Both the position numbers and the translations under genes were made by a program. DNA of 64,000 nucleotides, from NCBI RefSeq assembly GCF_900700375.1, contig NC_041713.1, forward strand, positions 23,240,964 through 23,304,963, written 5' to 3'. The notes under the pieces were generated by a model. It was not told the origin of the DNA. It ran no database searches and saw nothing but the letters and a program-made list of their open reading frames with translations. Below are positions 11,380-22,763 of the stretch, one piece after another. How positions within the stretch are numbered: position 1 is the first letter of the stretch; each line of letters opens with the position of its first letter. Source of the stretch: Denticeps clupeoides (Eukaryota; Chordata; Actinopteri; Clupeiformes; Denticipitidae).

Positions 11380-12365
11380 TTCATCATAAGCAGTTATGTG
11401 CATGAAGGATTAATATTACGATATCCCTGTACTTGGCCGCATTCATCTTCCTCTTGATTGCAAGCAGTTGTCCTGTCCCTGCTGTTGTCCTGCAAAACGC
11501 ATCATGATGCTGCCACCACCATGCGTCACTGTTGTGACAGGAGATGAGCAGTGCCTGGTTTTCCGCACACATACCGCTTAGAATTAAAGCCAAAAAGTTC
11601 TATTTTGGTCTTATCAAACCAGAAATACCTATTTCTCACCACCTTTGAGTCATTCAGGTCTTTTTGTTTAAAAAAAAAAACCCTTCCAAGCGGGGTTTTG
11701 TGTCTTGTACTGAGGAGAGGCTTCCATTGGGCCACTCTGCCATAGTTGACTTTCTACAACTTTCTCCCATCTCCCATCTCTGGAGTTCAGCCACAGTGAT
11801 GTTTGGGTTCTTCTTTACTTCTCTCACCTCTCATCTCAAGGCTCTTCTCCCCGGCAGCTCAGTTTGGCCGGACGGGCAGCTCTAAGAACAATTCTGGTCG
11901 TCCGTAACATCTTCAATTTAAGGATTATGGAGGCCACTGTGCTCTTAGGAACCTTCAGTGCAGCATATTTTTTTGTAACCTTGGCCAGATGTAACCTTTG
12001 TAACCTTGCCACAATTCTGTCTCTGAGCTTTTCAGGTTCCTTTGACCTCAAGATTCTCATTTGCTCTGACGTGCATTGTGAGCTGTAAGGTCTTATATAG
12101 ACAGGGGTGTGGCTTTCATACTCAAGTCCAATCAGTAGAATCAAACACAGATGGACTCAAATGAAGGTGTAGAACCATCTCAAGGACGATCAGAAGAAAT
12201 GGACAAAACACCAGTTAATAAACCTCAAAAATGTCAATATGGGGTGCTGTGTCTACATTAATGAGTAAAAAATAAACTTAATTTTGAATTAATTTTAGCA
12301 AATAACTGCAATATAACAAAGAGAGAAAAATCTCAGGGGTTCTGAATACTTCCCACTGTATTTAA
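11380..12365 (-). mobile_element. Tc1/mariner transposon remnant 1
   Basis: On the minus strand the region 12075-11836 encodes a Tc1-type paired-like helix-turn-helix (LRDRIVARLQ, ALKVPKSTVASII, TTRIVLRAARPAKLSC). Near 11590-11500 the catalytic-domain end appears as DAWWWQHHDAF, the Tc1 signature for the tract before the last acidic residue. The right end, near 12300-12360, carries GAATACTTCCCACTGTATTTA, which matches the end of remnant 3 at about 14040-14063. The reading frame is broken, so it is dead. Confidence 0.8.
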
Positions 12366-12579
12366 GTATCCTATACAAGGGTGTTTTTGTGCACTGTGTT
12401 TCCTGGCGTTTCCGCTTCCGGTGCTGCAATGTTTGGTGTGTTTGGCGTGAGCTGCTGTTACTTCCAAGGACTTCCTGAATTACCTCTGTATTAAGAATTA
12501 CCACACTCAACAAAACGTAAAATATGGCTCCCTCACTAAACGCTGGCAAAAAATAACCGTAGATAATTTCATAGAGATG

Positions 12580-12975
12580 CTTGAACTGACTAAAACAATG
12601 TGGCGTTATGTACTTAGCAAAAAAGATTAAATAACCTGAAAAAAGTTTTATATTCTAGTTTCTTTGCTCTGATTAATGCTTTGCACACTCTTGGCATTCT
12701 CTCAATGAGCTTCAATAGGTCGTCACCTGAAATGGTTCTCCAACAGTCTTGAAGGAGTTCCCAGAGGTGTTTAGCACTTGTTGGTCCAGCTCACCCCAAA
12801 CCATCTGGATTGGGTTCAGGTCCGGTGACTGTGGAGACCAGGTCTCCACTTTTTGTTAAGTACATAACTCCACATGTGTTCATTCATAGTCTTGATGCCT
12901 TCAGTGAGAATCTACCAACGTAAATGAAAAAAGAAAACACATTGAATGCGAAGATGTGTCCAAACTTTTGACCTA
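12580..12975. mobile_element. Tc1/mariner remnant 2, internally deleted with both ends
   Basis: Bases 12595-12640 (GTTATGTACTTAGCAAAAAAG) and 12855-12880 (TTTTTGTTAAGTACATAACT) are inverted partners. The interior holds the well-known teleost Tc1 text TTGCACACTCTTGGCATTCTC and CCATCTGGATTGGGTTCAGG. The outer right end (ACACATTGAATGCGAAGATG, GTGTCCAAACTTTTGACC) is the reverse complement of the tip seen at 37172. A non-autonomous deletion derivative. Confidence 0.75.
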
Positions 12976-12983
12976 ATTACTAT

Positions 12984-14063
12984 ACAGCACATCCAGAAAG
13001 CATTCACTTTTTCCACATTTTTTATGTTCCCATATTCCAAAATAGCCTTAATTATTTTTTTCTACTCACAACACCCCATAACGACAACATGAAAAAAAAA
13101 GTTTACTTGAGGTTTTGGAAAATGTATTAAAAATAAAAAACTGAGATGCACCTGTGGCAGAGTTGTCCTGAAGCCACTCCTTTAATATCTTGGCTGTGTG
13201 CTTGGGGTCCTTGTCCTGCTGAAAGATGAACTGGCGGGCCAGATCTAAGTAGAGTCCTGTTGGTTTTGAACATCTTCCACCCACAGATGATGGAGGCCAC
13301 TGTGCTCATTTGGGACCTTCAGAGCAGCAGAGTTTTTCCTGTAACCGTCCCCAGATTTGTGCCTGGAGACAATCCTGTCTAAGGATTGTATACAGACAAA
13401 TCCGTTGAAGTTGAAAAGTTGAAAGTGAAGTGATTGTCACACGTGATACACAGCAGCACAGCACACAGTGCACACAGTGAAATTTGTCCTCTGCATTTAA
13501 CCCATCACCCCCGAGTGAGCAGTGGGCAGCCATGACAGGCGCCCGGGGAGCAGTGTGTGGGGACGGTGCTTTGCTCAGTGGCACCTCAGTGGTACCTTGG
13601 CAGATCGGGATTCGAACCAGCAACCTTCTGATTACGGGGCCGCTTCCTTAACCACTAGGCCACCACTGCCCCTCCGTTCACTTCATGCTTGGTGCTCTGA
13701 CATGAACTGTCAACTGTGGGACCTTATTCAGATGCTGTGTGTCTTTCCAAATCAGGTTCAATCACCTGGTTTTTCCAGTCAAGTTGCAGAAACATCTCAA
13801 GGATGATCAGGGGAACCAGGAGGCACCTGAGTTCAATTTGCCTTATGGCAAAGACTGGGAATACTCATATAAATGTTCTTTCTCAGTTCTTTTATTTATA
13901 TTACATTTGCCAAAATCTCAAGCACACCGTTGTCACATTGTCATTATTGGGCGTTGTGTGTAGAATTCGTTGAGATAATTCTATTTAATCAATTTTGGAA
14001 TAAGACTGTAACATAACAAAATGTGGAAAAAGTAATGCACTGTGAATACTTTCCACTGTATAT
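12984..14063 (-). mobile_element. Tc1/mariner remnant 3, with a SINE inside
   Basis: The left end (CATCCAGAAAGCATTCACTT, CACAACACCCCATAACGACA) and the right end (AATGTGGAAAAAGTAATGCA, GAATACTTTCCACTGTATA) are typical tips of one teleost Tc1 family. On the minus strand near 13230-13140 the catalytic text FQQDKDPKHTAKILKEWLQD is legible, including DPKHTA. A family B SINE sits at 13418-13676. Frames are broken. Confidence 0.8.
13418..13676 (-). repeat. SINE family B, near full length
   Basis: The reverse complement starts with a tRNA-like head (GTGGTGGCCTAGTGGTTAAG, box A) and box B (GGTTCGAATCC), then runs through GCTCCCCGGGCGCCTGTCAT, GGATGGGTTAAATGCAGAGG-like text and the CACTTTCAACTT-type tail. 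Related copies lie at 46590, 48697, 51586 and 53530. Confidence 0.85.
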
Positions 14064-14278
14064 AATAGTTGTATAATACTTGTACTATGATGACAATTGT
14101 TTAACACACAAACATTTGACACATTTTATTGATACATTGTGTATTTATATTAAAGTACCATATCTCCCAGCAGTAATACATAATAATATATAAATAGAGT
14201 TGTGTTGTTCTGGTAAATGTGATGTCAGCTAAGATTGCAGAACAAAAGAACAATAAAATGTATTTCCTTTTACTTCCA

Positions 14279-14344
14279 GGAACACTAAGTTATGGATATG
14301 CATGGAATACTGCGGGGGAGGTTCATTACAGGATATTTACGATG
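14279..14344 (+). pseudogene. Orphan MAP4K kinase-domain exon 1 of 2
   Basis: Preceded by a pyrimidine tract and AG and followed by GTGAGA, this 66-base segment encodes [21 protein letters not shown], the hinge segment of MAP4K3/5-type kinases. It is closer to canonical MAP4K than the equivalent exon of the neighbouring kinase gene ([18 protein letters not shown] at 19106). No preceding MAP4K exon was found upstream. Confidence 0.75.
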
Positions 14345-14716
14345 GTGAGACACAGTTGTTCTTTAATTATCAGCAGATATTTTTTTCTAATAACATACAT
14401 TGTGGGTTACAGGGTGTGGTTATAGTTACATTTGTGCTACAGCTGTGATACTTTGTAGAAGTGTTTGTACATAATACCCACAATGCATAATAACTGCTTG
14501 TTATATGCAGTGATGCAATGATGATTAATACTGAAATATTAATATTGTTCCTGTTGGCCACCCTGACAGAATCAGGTGATTATTAACATAATATGTATGC
14601 AATAATTTGATCATAAGGTTGAATCTGCCTCCAGGAATAAAATGACCTATAGTGGGCACCCCTGAGTGTTAATAGGGTCTTTGTTTAATGTGTTGCTGAT
14701 ATTGTATTTCTGCAGT

Positions 14717-14748
14717 GACTGGCCCTCTAAAGGAGAAACAAATTTAGA
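14717..14748 (+). pseudogene. Orphan MAP4K kinase-domain exon 2 of 2, broken
   Basis: After CTGCAG, the reading continues in the correct phase from the exon at 14279 (G|TG) to give VTGPLKEKQI, then meets TAG where family members continue with AYV. The order, strand, phase and spacing (372 bases) match two consecutive MAP4K exons, so these are remnants of one lost gene or duplicate. Confidence 0.65.
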
Positions 14749-16143
14749 ATCAGTCCAAAGTGTCACATTTTTCTACTGTACTGATATTGAAATTATCCCA
14801 CAGAGACCATTAAGATAGTAAATCTGCAGGGTTGTCCTAGCAAAGAGATCCCCAGATTTCAGTTTTCCAATTCAGACACTTGTTAAGAAATTGGGCTTAT
14901 TTACCGTCGTAACAAATATTTTAGTTACTGAGTACATTTTTTGTTGATTGTTTTTATTTCCTGGGAATTATATTTATCATGATAATGTTTCTAATATTGA
15001 CACATTTATTTAAATATTTTGTTTTCAGGACAGTGTTGGACATGGACTTCAAGGAAGGAGCCTTCAGAATAATGAGGTAATTGGATGTTATGTGGGCCTT
15101 GTGTGCAATTGTCCAAAGCAACACATGTGTAACTTGTGTAACATCCCTGTGTGTTAATTCACAAACCACTCAAGAGACAAAAGCCATAATTTCCACGTCA
15201 TAGGGACAAGCAGGTAGAGATTTAACTTGTGTTAACTTTTTATTACACACCCAGTAATAAAAGAACAACTGAGTAATAAAAGAACACTTTTTCAGTCAGT
15301 GTGAAGGCCATTGCAACATTTTTTTTCATCATTTTTTATTTCAAATAATAATTTAAGGTTTCATTACAGTGCATGTTAAATTGTAAATATAGACGTTCTT
15401 CATATTTTGTGGCAAACCGTCATAATTAAAGTTAGCAAAACTGTAAATAGACCTTCTTCATGCCCCTGTTTATTCTTAATGTTTTGTTTATTTTGTGTGT
15501 ATCAGGGTTAGATATTAAATTTTCCATGACCCAAGACCAAAAAGCAGAATAAAGCCGTATAAAAAATGTCTGATATAATGTTAAATACATTTAAAGGGGT
15601 TTTAGAATTCAAAACTGCTTTTATGTCTTTGTTGTTGAATATAGGCAGCTTGACGTGTTGAATGGAACGTAGCAAAACCTCAGATCCATCTCTGACATCC
15701 TCTGTGTAAAACAGGGACTTGCGCTTCCACCAAACAGGCCAAACAAATACCAGTTGTAGTGATAAAAAGGTGCAGGTCTATTTACAGTGCAGGAAGGAGC
15801 TCAAAATTCTAACAAAAAAAATTAAATATATTTACAAAAGATACAGAGTCACAGTAAGCTGCTGTACCAGTGCTGCCCCCCTCCTTACTAGTCTGTCCCC
15901 CCAAATACACCCCAACATCATCTCATAATGGGGCGAGCTCAATATGGAAGGGGGAAAAGCAGGGGGTCAATCTAGCACCTTCCCCCCAGCTCCACATTAA
16001 ACACACTTTTCCCGTGTCCCAAGATGGCCTATAAAGGCACCGTTCTCCCAGGCGCGATTTCCATGAGGAACCTTTATGCTGCCGGACCAGGAACAGCAGG
16101 ATGAATAATGGAGCTGAATCAGTGGGTACCTCACTGTTCACTA

Positions 16144-16433
16144 GCATAGTTAACAAAAAGTTCATAAATGAAAGTTTATGGTAACATATGGTATGTTATA
16201 TTTATTTGGCAGTGCTAAACTCATAATTGCAATATGGGATGTGTAAGTGCAGTGTTTGCACTTTTTAACTGTGTGTGCCGTGTTGTAATTGTATTATTAT
16301 GTTATGTCTGTTTTCTGCACTGGTGCCAACTACAAATCCCATATTGCAATCATTAGCTTAGCATTCCCAAACAAACACAACACATCATATGTTACCATAA
16401 ACTTTCATTTATTAACTTATTGTTAACTATGGC
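16144..16433. mobile_element. MITE with very long terminal inverted repeats
   Basis: The left tip CATAGTTAACAAAAAGTTCA and the right tip, read in reverse, CATAGTTAACAATAAGTTAA start about 46 bases of matched inverted repeat that ends in GGTAACATATG. A second inner pair (ATTGCAATATGGGAT near 16225 and its complement near 16340) continues the foldback, so most of the element can form one hairpin. No coding capacity. Superfamily and target-site duplication are not clear. Confidence 0.75.
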
Positions 16434-16736
16434 TTATTTTACACTCTGCATGCATGTTTTATTTGAGCACTTTTTTGATAAGCCAGTCCTGAAATTCTTC
16501 ATTTTCAAGCAAAATATCTTGAGATGTACACTTGCCTGGCATGTTTGGTAAGATAACAAGTGTAAGGACGTATGTTTGTGTTTTATAATGCTGCACGGTT
16601 TATAATGCTGCAAATTCCCTGACTTTCCCTGTCTGGAAATGCCTTTACTAAAATTCCAGAAATGTCCAGACCCGTGTATTTACTATGTAATATGGAACAG
16701 TGCAATAATGTTACATGGAAACATAGAAGAGCTCGT

Positions 16737-16738
<2 letters not shown>

Positions 16739-16778
<40 letters not shown>
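16739..16778. repeat. (GT)n microsatellite
   Basis: About 17 GT units with small interruptions. The long cysteine-valine open frames here are artefacts of the repeat. Confidence 0.9.
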
Positions 16779-17219
16779 GTATGAATGTTCAGGAGTCTGA
16801 TAGTTGTCTGGCAGTGAGTGCATGTGAGGGGTGTGTAGAGTCCTTCACAATGCTGCTGGCTTTTCGGACGTCCATTATGGACTCTGATGGGTGGTGGGAG
16901 ACGGGCTTTCCTCAGCCTCCCTGGAAGTGAAGGTGCTGACGTGGTGACGTATTTTCACCCAGAAGTGAATGAGTGATGTCGGACAAATGGTAGCAAAATA
17001 ATTACAGCTTTATAAAATACCACAGTTTGGAAATGTAGAACCTAGCCTTTATTTTAATGAAGTTACATTTGTCAGAAATATGTGTCTGCTACTATGCTAC
17101 TGCTACTATCAATATCGGCTGAATTATTTTATTACGTCATTGCCTTCACTTCAGCAGCATGTCAGTCAGTTACAGAGATGAGCGAGGTTAAAATCTTTAA
17201 AATTAAAAGTATTTTCATT

Positions 17220-17526
17220 TGAAAAACTCGCGGGAAGAATTGTGCTGTGCTGTGATTGGCTGCTGGTTCCTATAGTTCAGGCGTAAACAGAAATGAACAC
17301 TCATATGTCGAATCCTTGCTGGTGAGACGTGTTGTTCGTGCGAGCTACTGCGGAGCATCTCAGCATCTTCAAACCTTCATCTCTTCTGGAAGATTTTCAT
17401 CTACAGCATCTCAGCATCGAGAAGCCTTCATCAATTTTGGAAGATTTTCATCTACAGCGACCGGACGACGCATCTCAGCTACATTCAGGCCCATCCGGAT
17501 TTACCCACGTCGCGGGGAATAATCAG
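17220..17526 (+). promoter_or_regulatory. Probable promoter and untranslated first exon of the MAP4K-like gene
   Basis: A CTCGCGGGAA word (E2F-like) at 17226 and an inverted CCAAT box (GATTGGCTG, about 17256) precede a stretch that ends in CAG|GTGAGG at 17526, a strong donor. It would splice to the acceptor at 18544. A 51-base tandem duplication (17354-17404 and 17405-17455) lies in it, with unit start AGCATCTCAGCATC. The duplication keeps an 88-codon open frame (17256-17522) that ends just before the donor; whether it is translated is unknown. Confidence 0.5.
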
Positions 17527-18544
17527 GTGAGGACAGAACATGTCCCGGCGTGTCTGCTAACTCTACATAAGGGCTTTTAAAAAGACAGAAATGTACTCAG
17601 AAAAGGTGAAAATGCTGCGTCATCAGTGCTAGTCAGTGTTGCTAGTTGTGGAGGTCTGGTGAGGGGGGGGGGCGAAGCTCCGGTGTAAAAGAAAAGAGGT
17701 CGGCAGATGCAGAAACCTGTCGGGTTCCACACTGATGCTTTATTTTGGCTTCAGGCACCAGCAGGTGCGTTACGATCTGTATTCTCCCCGAACACAGAAA
17801 ACACTTTATCGCCACCTTGTGGCAGCGCCGCATGCTGCAGTGACGGAATTATCGTGTTAAATACGATGTCGTGCAGCAGCGAAACACAAATCGGTCACGT
17901 TCGTGTCAAACTGTGCAGGCAGTATTTACTGTAGCCATTTTTAGCCATTTCTACAAGTAATTGTTTTTGTCCAAAAATGCGCGGGAAAAAACACTAAGGG
18001 CGGGAAAGTGACGCAGGCACGCACCACGTGATCAGGTGCTAGGCTCTGATTGGCCCGTGATGGTTACACCCGCCTCCAACCTGTAAGACTAGAAGCAATT
18101 TATGTTGCTGTTGGTGATTTTATACTCACTGGTCTTCTAATAGTATCGTTGTGTTTAATTATATTATTTTATACATTTATATTATAAAGAGATAAACTCT
18201 TTATAGGGGAAAGGGGGTTTCAGGAAGGGGGAAAATATCTAGACAAAAAATACATCAAAATAATCAGAGATAGAGGTAGAGATTTACAGACAGTTACAAA
18301 TTTTGTTCACTTTTGATAGACAGCAGACACATTTGAGCATTTTGAGCATAGTATTTTTTTTCAATGACATGCATGTATGCATTTATAATCTCATAGTCAG
18401 ATATTATGAGTGTTAAGGCTTTAACAATCAAACTTTTTTCCCCCTGGATCAACATGTCATATCTTGGTGAATTTCAGAAGTAGCAGAGGAATATGAAATT
18501 GGTCCAATCAGAAAGGGCTCTAATGAGATATTTTGGCATTTCAG
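17527..18544 (+). other. First intron of the MAP4K-like gene
   Basis: Contains two more E2F-like words (GCGCGGGAAAAAA near 17980 and GGGCGGGAAAG near 17998) followed by CACGTGATCAGG and GATTGGCCCG, which could be a second promoter. The rest, 18100-18480, is AT-rich and unremarkable. Confidence 0.35.
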
Positions 18545-18594
18545 AGAAGCAGCCGACCAAGATCAAGCCCACGGTGGAACATACACGGTCCACG

Positions 18595-19660
18595 ATGGAC
18601 GTGGTTCCAGAGACTCCACTTCCAGCTGCTTTTGGAGGATTCAGTTTCCTGAAGCACATTGGAAGAGGCTCATATGGAGATGTTTTTGAGGTAAATAAGA
18701 GCAGAACCTTGGCCATCATCTGCTAAATTGTGTGTCCTTGTGGCTGACTGGTTTTAAGGTCAGATGAGGATTTCTTGTGGAAGCTGGCAAAGATGCTGCA
18801 GTGTTTGTGGAGAGTGGACACTGGTGACAGGTGATGTGGAATTTCTTTGGACTTTTTTTATTTTTTCTTTATTTCAGGCCAGAAACATCACTACTGGGGC
18901 ATATTCTGCAGTGAAGGTGCAGAATATCGAGTCGCAGGATGACTTCACCCTTGTTCAGCAGGAAGTGGATATCTTGAAAGAGTGTGACCACAAGAACATT
19001 GTGGCAGTTCACACCAGCACCCTGAGGTAAGAAGGACCATTAACAGTGACATGAGAACTGCTGTCCCAGAGAATGGTGACTAAAGGCTTTTCTTTTCTTG
19101 TGTAGAGAGGAAAAGCTGTACATAGCAATGGAGTTCTGTGCAGGAGGTTCACTTCAGGATATCTATGAAGGTACCGAACTGCGTCACATGACATCTTTGT
19201 TAAGATGTGTGTAGATGGTGTGTTCACTGTGTTTGTTTTTAACAGAGACTGGACCCCTGTCAGAGCAGGAGATTGCTTTTGTGTGCAGAGAGACCCTCCA
19301 GGTAACCGCCCGCGCTCTCAGACACGTACACTCACACACACACACTGCTCATTTTCTAAAGACTTTGTTCTAACATGGTGTTTCTGTTTGCAGGCACTGC
19401 AGTATCTCCACAGGTCCAACATCATCCACAGGGACATCAAAGGTGGAAATATTCTGCTGACAGAAAAGGGCGACGTGAAAATCAGTGAGGAACTCTCCAG
19501 AACGCCGTTCGCTCAGACTTATGTGTCTGACCTGTGATCTGTGTCTCATCATAAATGTGTCTCTTCTCTTGTTGCAGCTGACTTTGGACTCGCTGCTAAA
19601 GTCTCCAACTCCACTGAGAGACAGGAGTCAGTGGTTGGGACGACACATTGGTAAGGTAAC

Positions 19661-19699
<39 letters not shown>

Positions 19700-19988
19700 G
19701 AAGACTCTCCGTATTAGGTGTACTGTGTGGACATTTGATCATTTCTTCATATTTGAGGTCATGCAGAAGACTAACAGGAATATCTTTAGATTTACTCTGT
19801 GTGTGTTTGTGTGTACAGGATTGCTCCAGAGGTCTATGCTGCAGAACACAATGGTGGTTATGACCATTTGTGTGACATCTGGTCTCTGGGCATCACCGCT
19901 GTGGAGCTGGGAGAACCGGAGCACCCACTTTTTTATTTGGGTTCTATGAAGTAAATGAAAACCCTTTCTCACTCTCACACACACACAG

Positions 19989-20019
<31 letters not shown>

Positions 20020-20329
20020 GACACACAGACAGCCACACACAGGGAGATATATGTAGAGGATGACTGTGTACTAATATATATGTATTTCTCTGTGTGTGTT
20101 TTCAGTTTCCCAGCATGTCTGTCCGACAGCAGCTTCCTGCCTCTGGAGCTGAAGGAGACGGGGAAATGGTGAGTCTGTCCTCTGTCCTTCATGAGAACTG
20201 ATGAGCCTCATTGCAAACAAACACTGACAGTTTCTTTCTTCAGGTCTGACGATTACCAATGTTTCGTCAAGCTCTCCCTGACCGAGAACCCAGTGGAAAG
20301 GCCAGATTCAGAGACTCTGCTGTTGGTAT

Positions 20330-20367
<38 letters not shown>

Positions 20368-21100
20368 TTTGGGGACATTTGTTTCCTTTTGTGAAACTGA
20401 AAGGGTTAATTTCTCAGAAAATCCATGCTGTCCTAATCAAATCCAGCCCTCCAGTAGCTGTGATCTTCACTACATGGGATTTATATGATTCTTAATTTTT
20501 ATGAATCCCCCACACACTTCTGACACTCCTCTGTTGTATGTGTTCTTGTGTGTGCAGCATGCCTTTGTAACTCAGGACGGCTTGACACAGAGTCTCATGA
20601 TGGAGCTGCTGCAGAACAAGAAGAAGCTGAAAGAACAGGCGGTCTTCTCAGACTCCATCCAGCTGTCATCTGCACAGCTCCATGAGGAGGATGATCTGGG
20701 ATGGGAGGAGCCACCCAGATCTCCACAGCCCAACCTCTGGACCTTTCCAGCCGCTCCTGAGCCTCATGACCCTGCGGTCATTGAAGATCTAGCATGGGAA
20801 GAATCTACAGAGTTTTCCTGTTCTCCTCAAGACAGTCTGGATTGTGCAGATACTTATGAGCTGCAGGACTTGAATGAGGATGATCACCTGCAGTGGCTTG
20901 AGGATCCTCAGCTTCACCTACCATCAATGGAGCCATCTGGTGGTCCGGAGGAACCATCTCCATATCATCCAGCAGCTTCTGTTTATACAGAGCGCCCCCG
21001 ACCTCCAAAACGTCTTCTGCAGCGTCTGCGCCGGGGAGTGACCCGCTTCTTCAAATGCCTGCGAAGAACCCTGTGCTGCACTTGCTCTGCATCTCCATAG
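18595..21100 (+). CDS. Short MAP4K-like (GCK family) protein kinase without CNH domain
   Basis: Ten coding exons join in phase to 449 codons plus stop: 18595-18690, 18878-19026, 19106-19170, 19246-19301, 19394-19484, 19578-19650, 19819-19950, 20106-20168, 20244-20325, 20558-21100. All catalytic features are present: glycine loop GRGSYGDV (23-30), Lys45, Glu61, HRD 134-136 and DFG 154-156, then GTTHWIAPEV in place of the usual GTPYWMAPEV. About nine residues of the family's helix G region are missing after FYLGSMN. Intron positions match MAP4K genes. Instead of the long linker and citron-homology domain there is a 180-residue single-exon tail with three acidic-Trp repeats ([23 protein letters not shown]) and a basic, Cys-rich end ([19 protein letters not shown]) that may be palmitoylated. 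It is probably an active, membrane-tethered kinase; substrate unknown. I do not recognise a named orthologue. Confidence 0.88.
19657..20365. repeat. Three CA/GT microsatellites in MAP4K-like introns
   Basis: A (GT)n run at about 19661-19699 and (CA)n runs at about 19978-20012 and 20332-20362 each lie within a short intron. None touches a splice site. Confidence 0.85.
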
Positions 21101-21382
21101 ATGTGCCCAATGAACTCAGAATAGAGACCAACCTACTAGGTGAGCCTTAAAATATCTTCAGCAGTACAAATAACCATAAACAGACTCAAAACACACACAG
21201 GGACTGTGCTGCAGTCTGTCAGTGCAGTCTGTCAAATTCAGAGCTCTTAATTGTGACTGAAGGAGAAACACACTTATTTCCCTGTCCAGTTATATACACA
21301 TAAGAGAGAGACATTTTTTATCTTTACGTCCTAGCATGCATCATAATTAATGTGAATATTTCAGAATCAGCAGAGATTTTAA

Positions 21383-21388
21383 AATAAA
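21383..21388 (+). terminator. Poly(A) signal of the MAP4K-like gene
   Basis: AATAAA lies 283 bases after the stop. No strong GT-rich element follows, so this is only a candidate. Confidence 0.4.
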
Positions 21389-21779
21389 TGACCATTTTAT
21401 CAAGATCTGTCACAGGTCCACACCCTGGCCAAGCTGCCCTTGACACCCAGGCCGCCTCTCCCCTACACCACAGCCAAGTCGTGCAAACAGAAGACCCCAG
21501 CCTGGAACATCACCGTTGTGACCAGCTTACCGAGGGCAGGCCTGAAGGCCACCAGGACTCAGCCGGACCAGACAACTGAGAGGTATGTGCATGCACTGCC
21601 CATGTACACGTGGGTTTTTCTCCGGGTACTCCGGTTTCCCACACTCAAAACACATTTGAAATATTTTTTCTAATATCAATTATTTGAAATCTGTCACATG
21701 TAATTATGTTAATTTGGCATCTAAATTTAGTCAAACTACTGGTTGTTCTGTGAGCCAGTATGAATTGGCAAACCAAAAC

Positions 21780-21860
21780 CAAAACCCTGGTGGTGTATTT
21801 TGGTAACACACTCACCTTCTCGGTGATTAAACCAGGTTCGAATCCTGGCCAGGGTGGAAC
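21780..21860 (+). repeat. tRNA-like SINE head fragment
   Basis: GTAACACACTCACCTTCTCG followed by AACCAGGTTCGAATCCTGG resembles box A and box B of a tRNA-derived SINE, but no family A or B body or tail follows. Low copy identity; a diverged SINE is the simplest reading. Confidence 0.4.
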
Positions 21861-22763
21861 CAAATGGTTTGCCCTCGACAAAAGGTTTTAAATTCCTTAT
21901 TTGGGCCTGTCACTATGACAGACCATTTACTATTGTGCTAGGAAAACGTTTTTGACTCCTGAGGGTAACCGTTTAAGCTAGCGACCCGGGAGTCGAGGCG
22001 AGGCCTTTCCGAGTCTCACAATCTGACATGTGCATGTGTTGCTACCCCCAATAGGGGTCAGGAAAACCTGGAAAATTAGGAAAAAAGGCCATGTCTTGCA
22101 TTTGTGATTGCCACACTAAGACTTTGAAACACACAAAAAACGGCCGAAGGCTTGACCTCTCCGCACAAAATGACATATTGGTTGCTTAGTTGGGACTACA
22201 GGTCACCAACAATTCGTGACCAAACATATAAAAGTTTTAGGTTGTGCGGCTTTTCATTCCACATGGTTTGACATATGGCTTAGCTCTGTGGAATTTGCGG
22301 TTCACGTGCAATTCCCCATAAGCGTTTTCAGAACGCGTTTATTATTCTAGTCCAAATTTTGACATTTTAAAAACTTTTTTTGTCCATATAATTAGACAAA
22401 CAAAGACATGTTTTATGTCATCTCGTAGATCTTGCCAAAACCGATGTGTTGACATATGACTTGTCTCTGTTTGATTTACAGACACGCAAAATTTTGAAGC
22501 ACGCACACCGGCAAGCTATATATAAAAATTAGTAGGTTACTGTGTGAGGTGTGCTATTATTTTTATAAGCGATCGGAGTTGGCGTGGCCGAACTATTATT
22601 AGGCATTCCGGCCACTTTATTAGGAACGCCTGGTCCTTCGGCCACTTTATTAGGAAAACTTGTTGAGCTAACATTCTAATTTTTCAACATGCTCCAAACA
22701 TCACCAAATTTAATGTGACGCATCTTGGCCAGGACCTGTTAGCGTTTTCGATGTTAGCATACT

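Larger units (their letters stand above)
14064..16143. other. Intergenic stretch apart from the orphan MAP4K exons
   Basis: AT-rich sequence with no complete gene. Apart from the exons at 14279 and 14717, one 48-base segment (15031-15078), flanked by AG and GT, could be an exon but codes nothing recognisable. Nothing else can be supported. Confidence 0.4.

Noticed and set aside
15031-15078. A 48-base segment flanked by AG and GT, in line with the orphan MAP4K exons
   Set aside because: Its translation (DSVGHGLQGRSLQNNE) matches no part of MAP4K that I know.
16739-20394. Long cysteine/valine or threonine/histidine open frames over GT/CA runs
   Set aside because: They are translations of dinucleotide repeats in introns or intergenic DNA.
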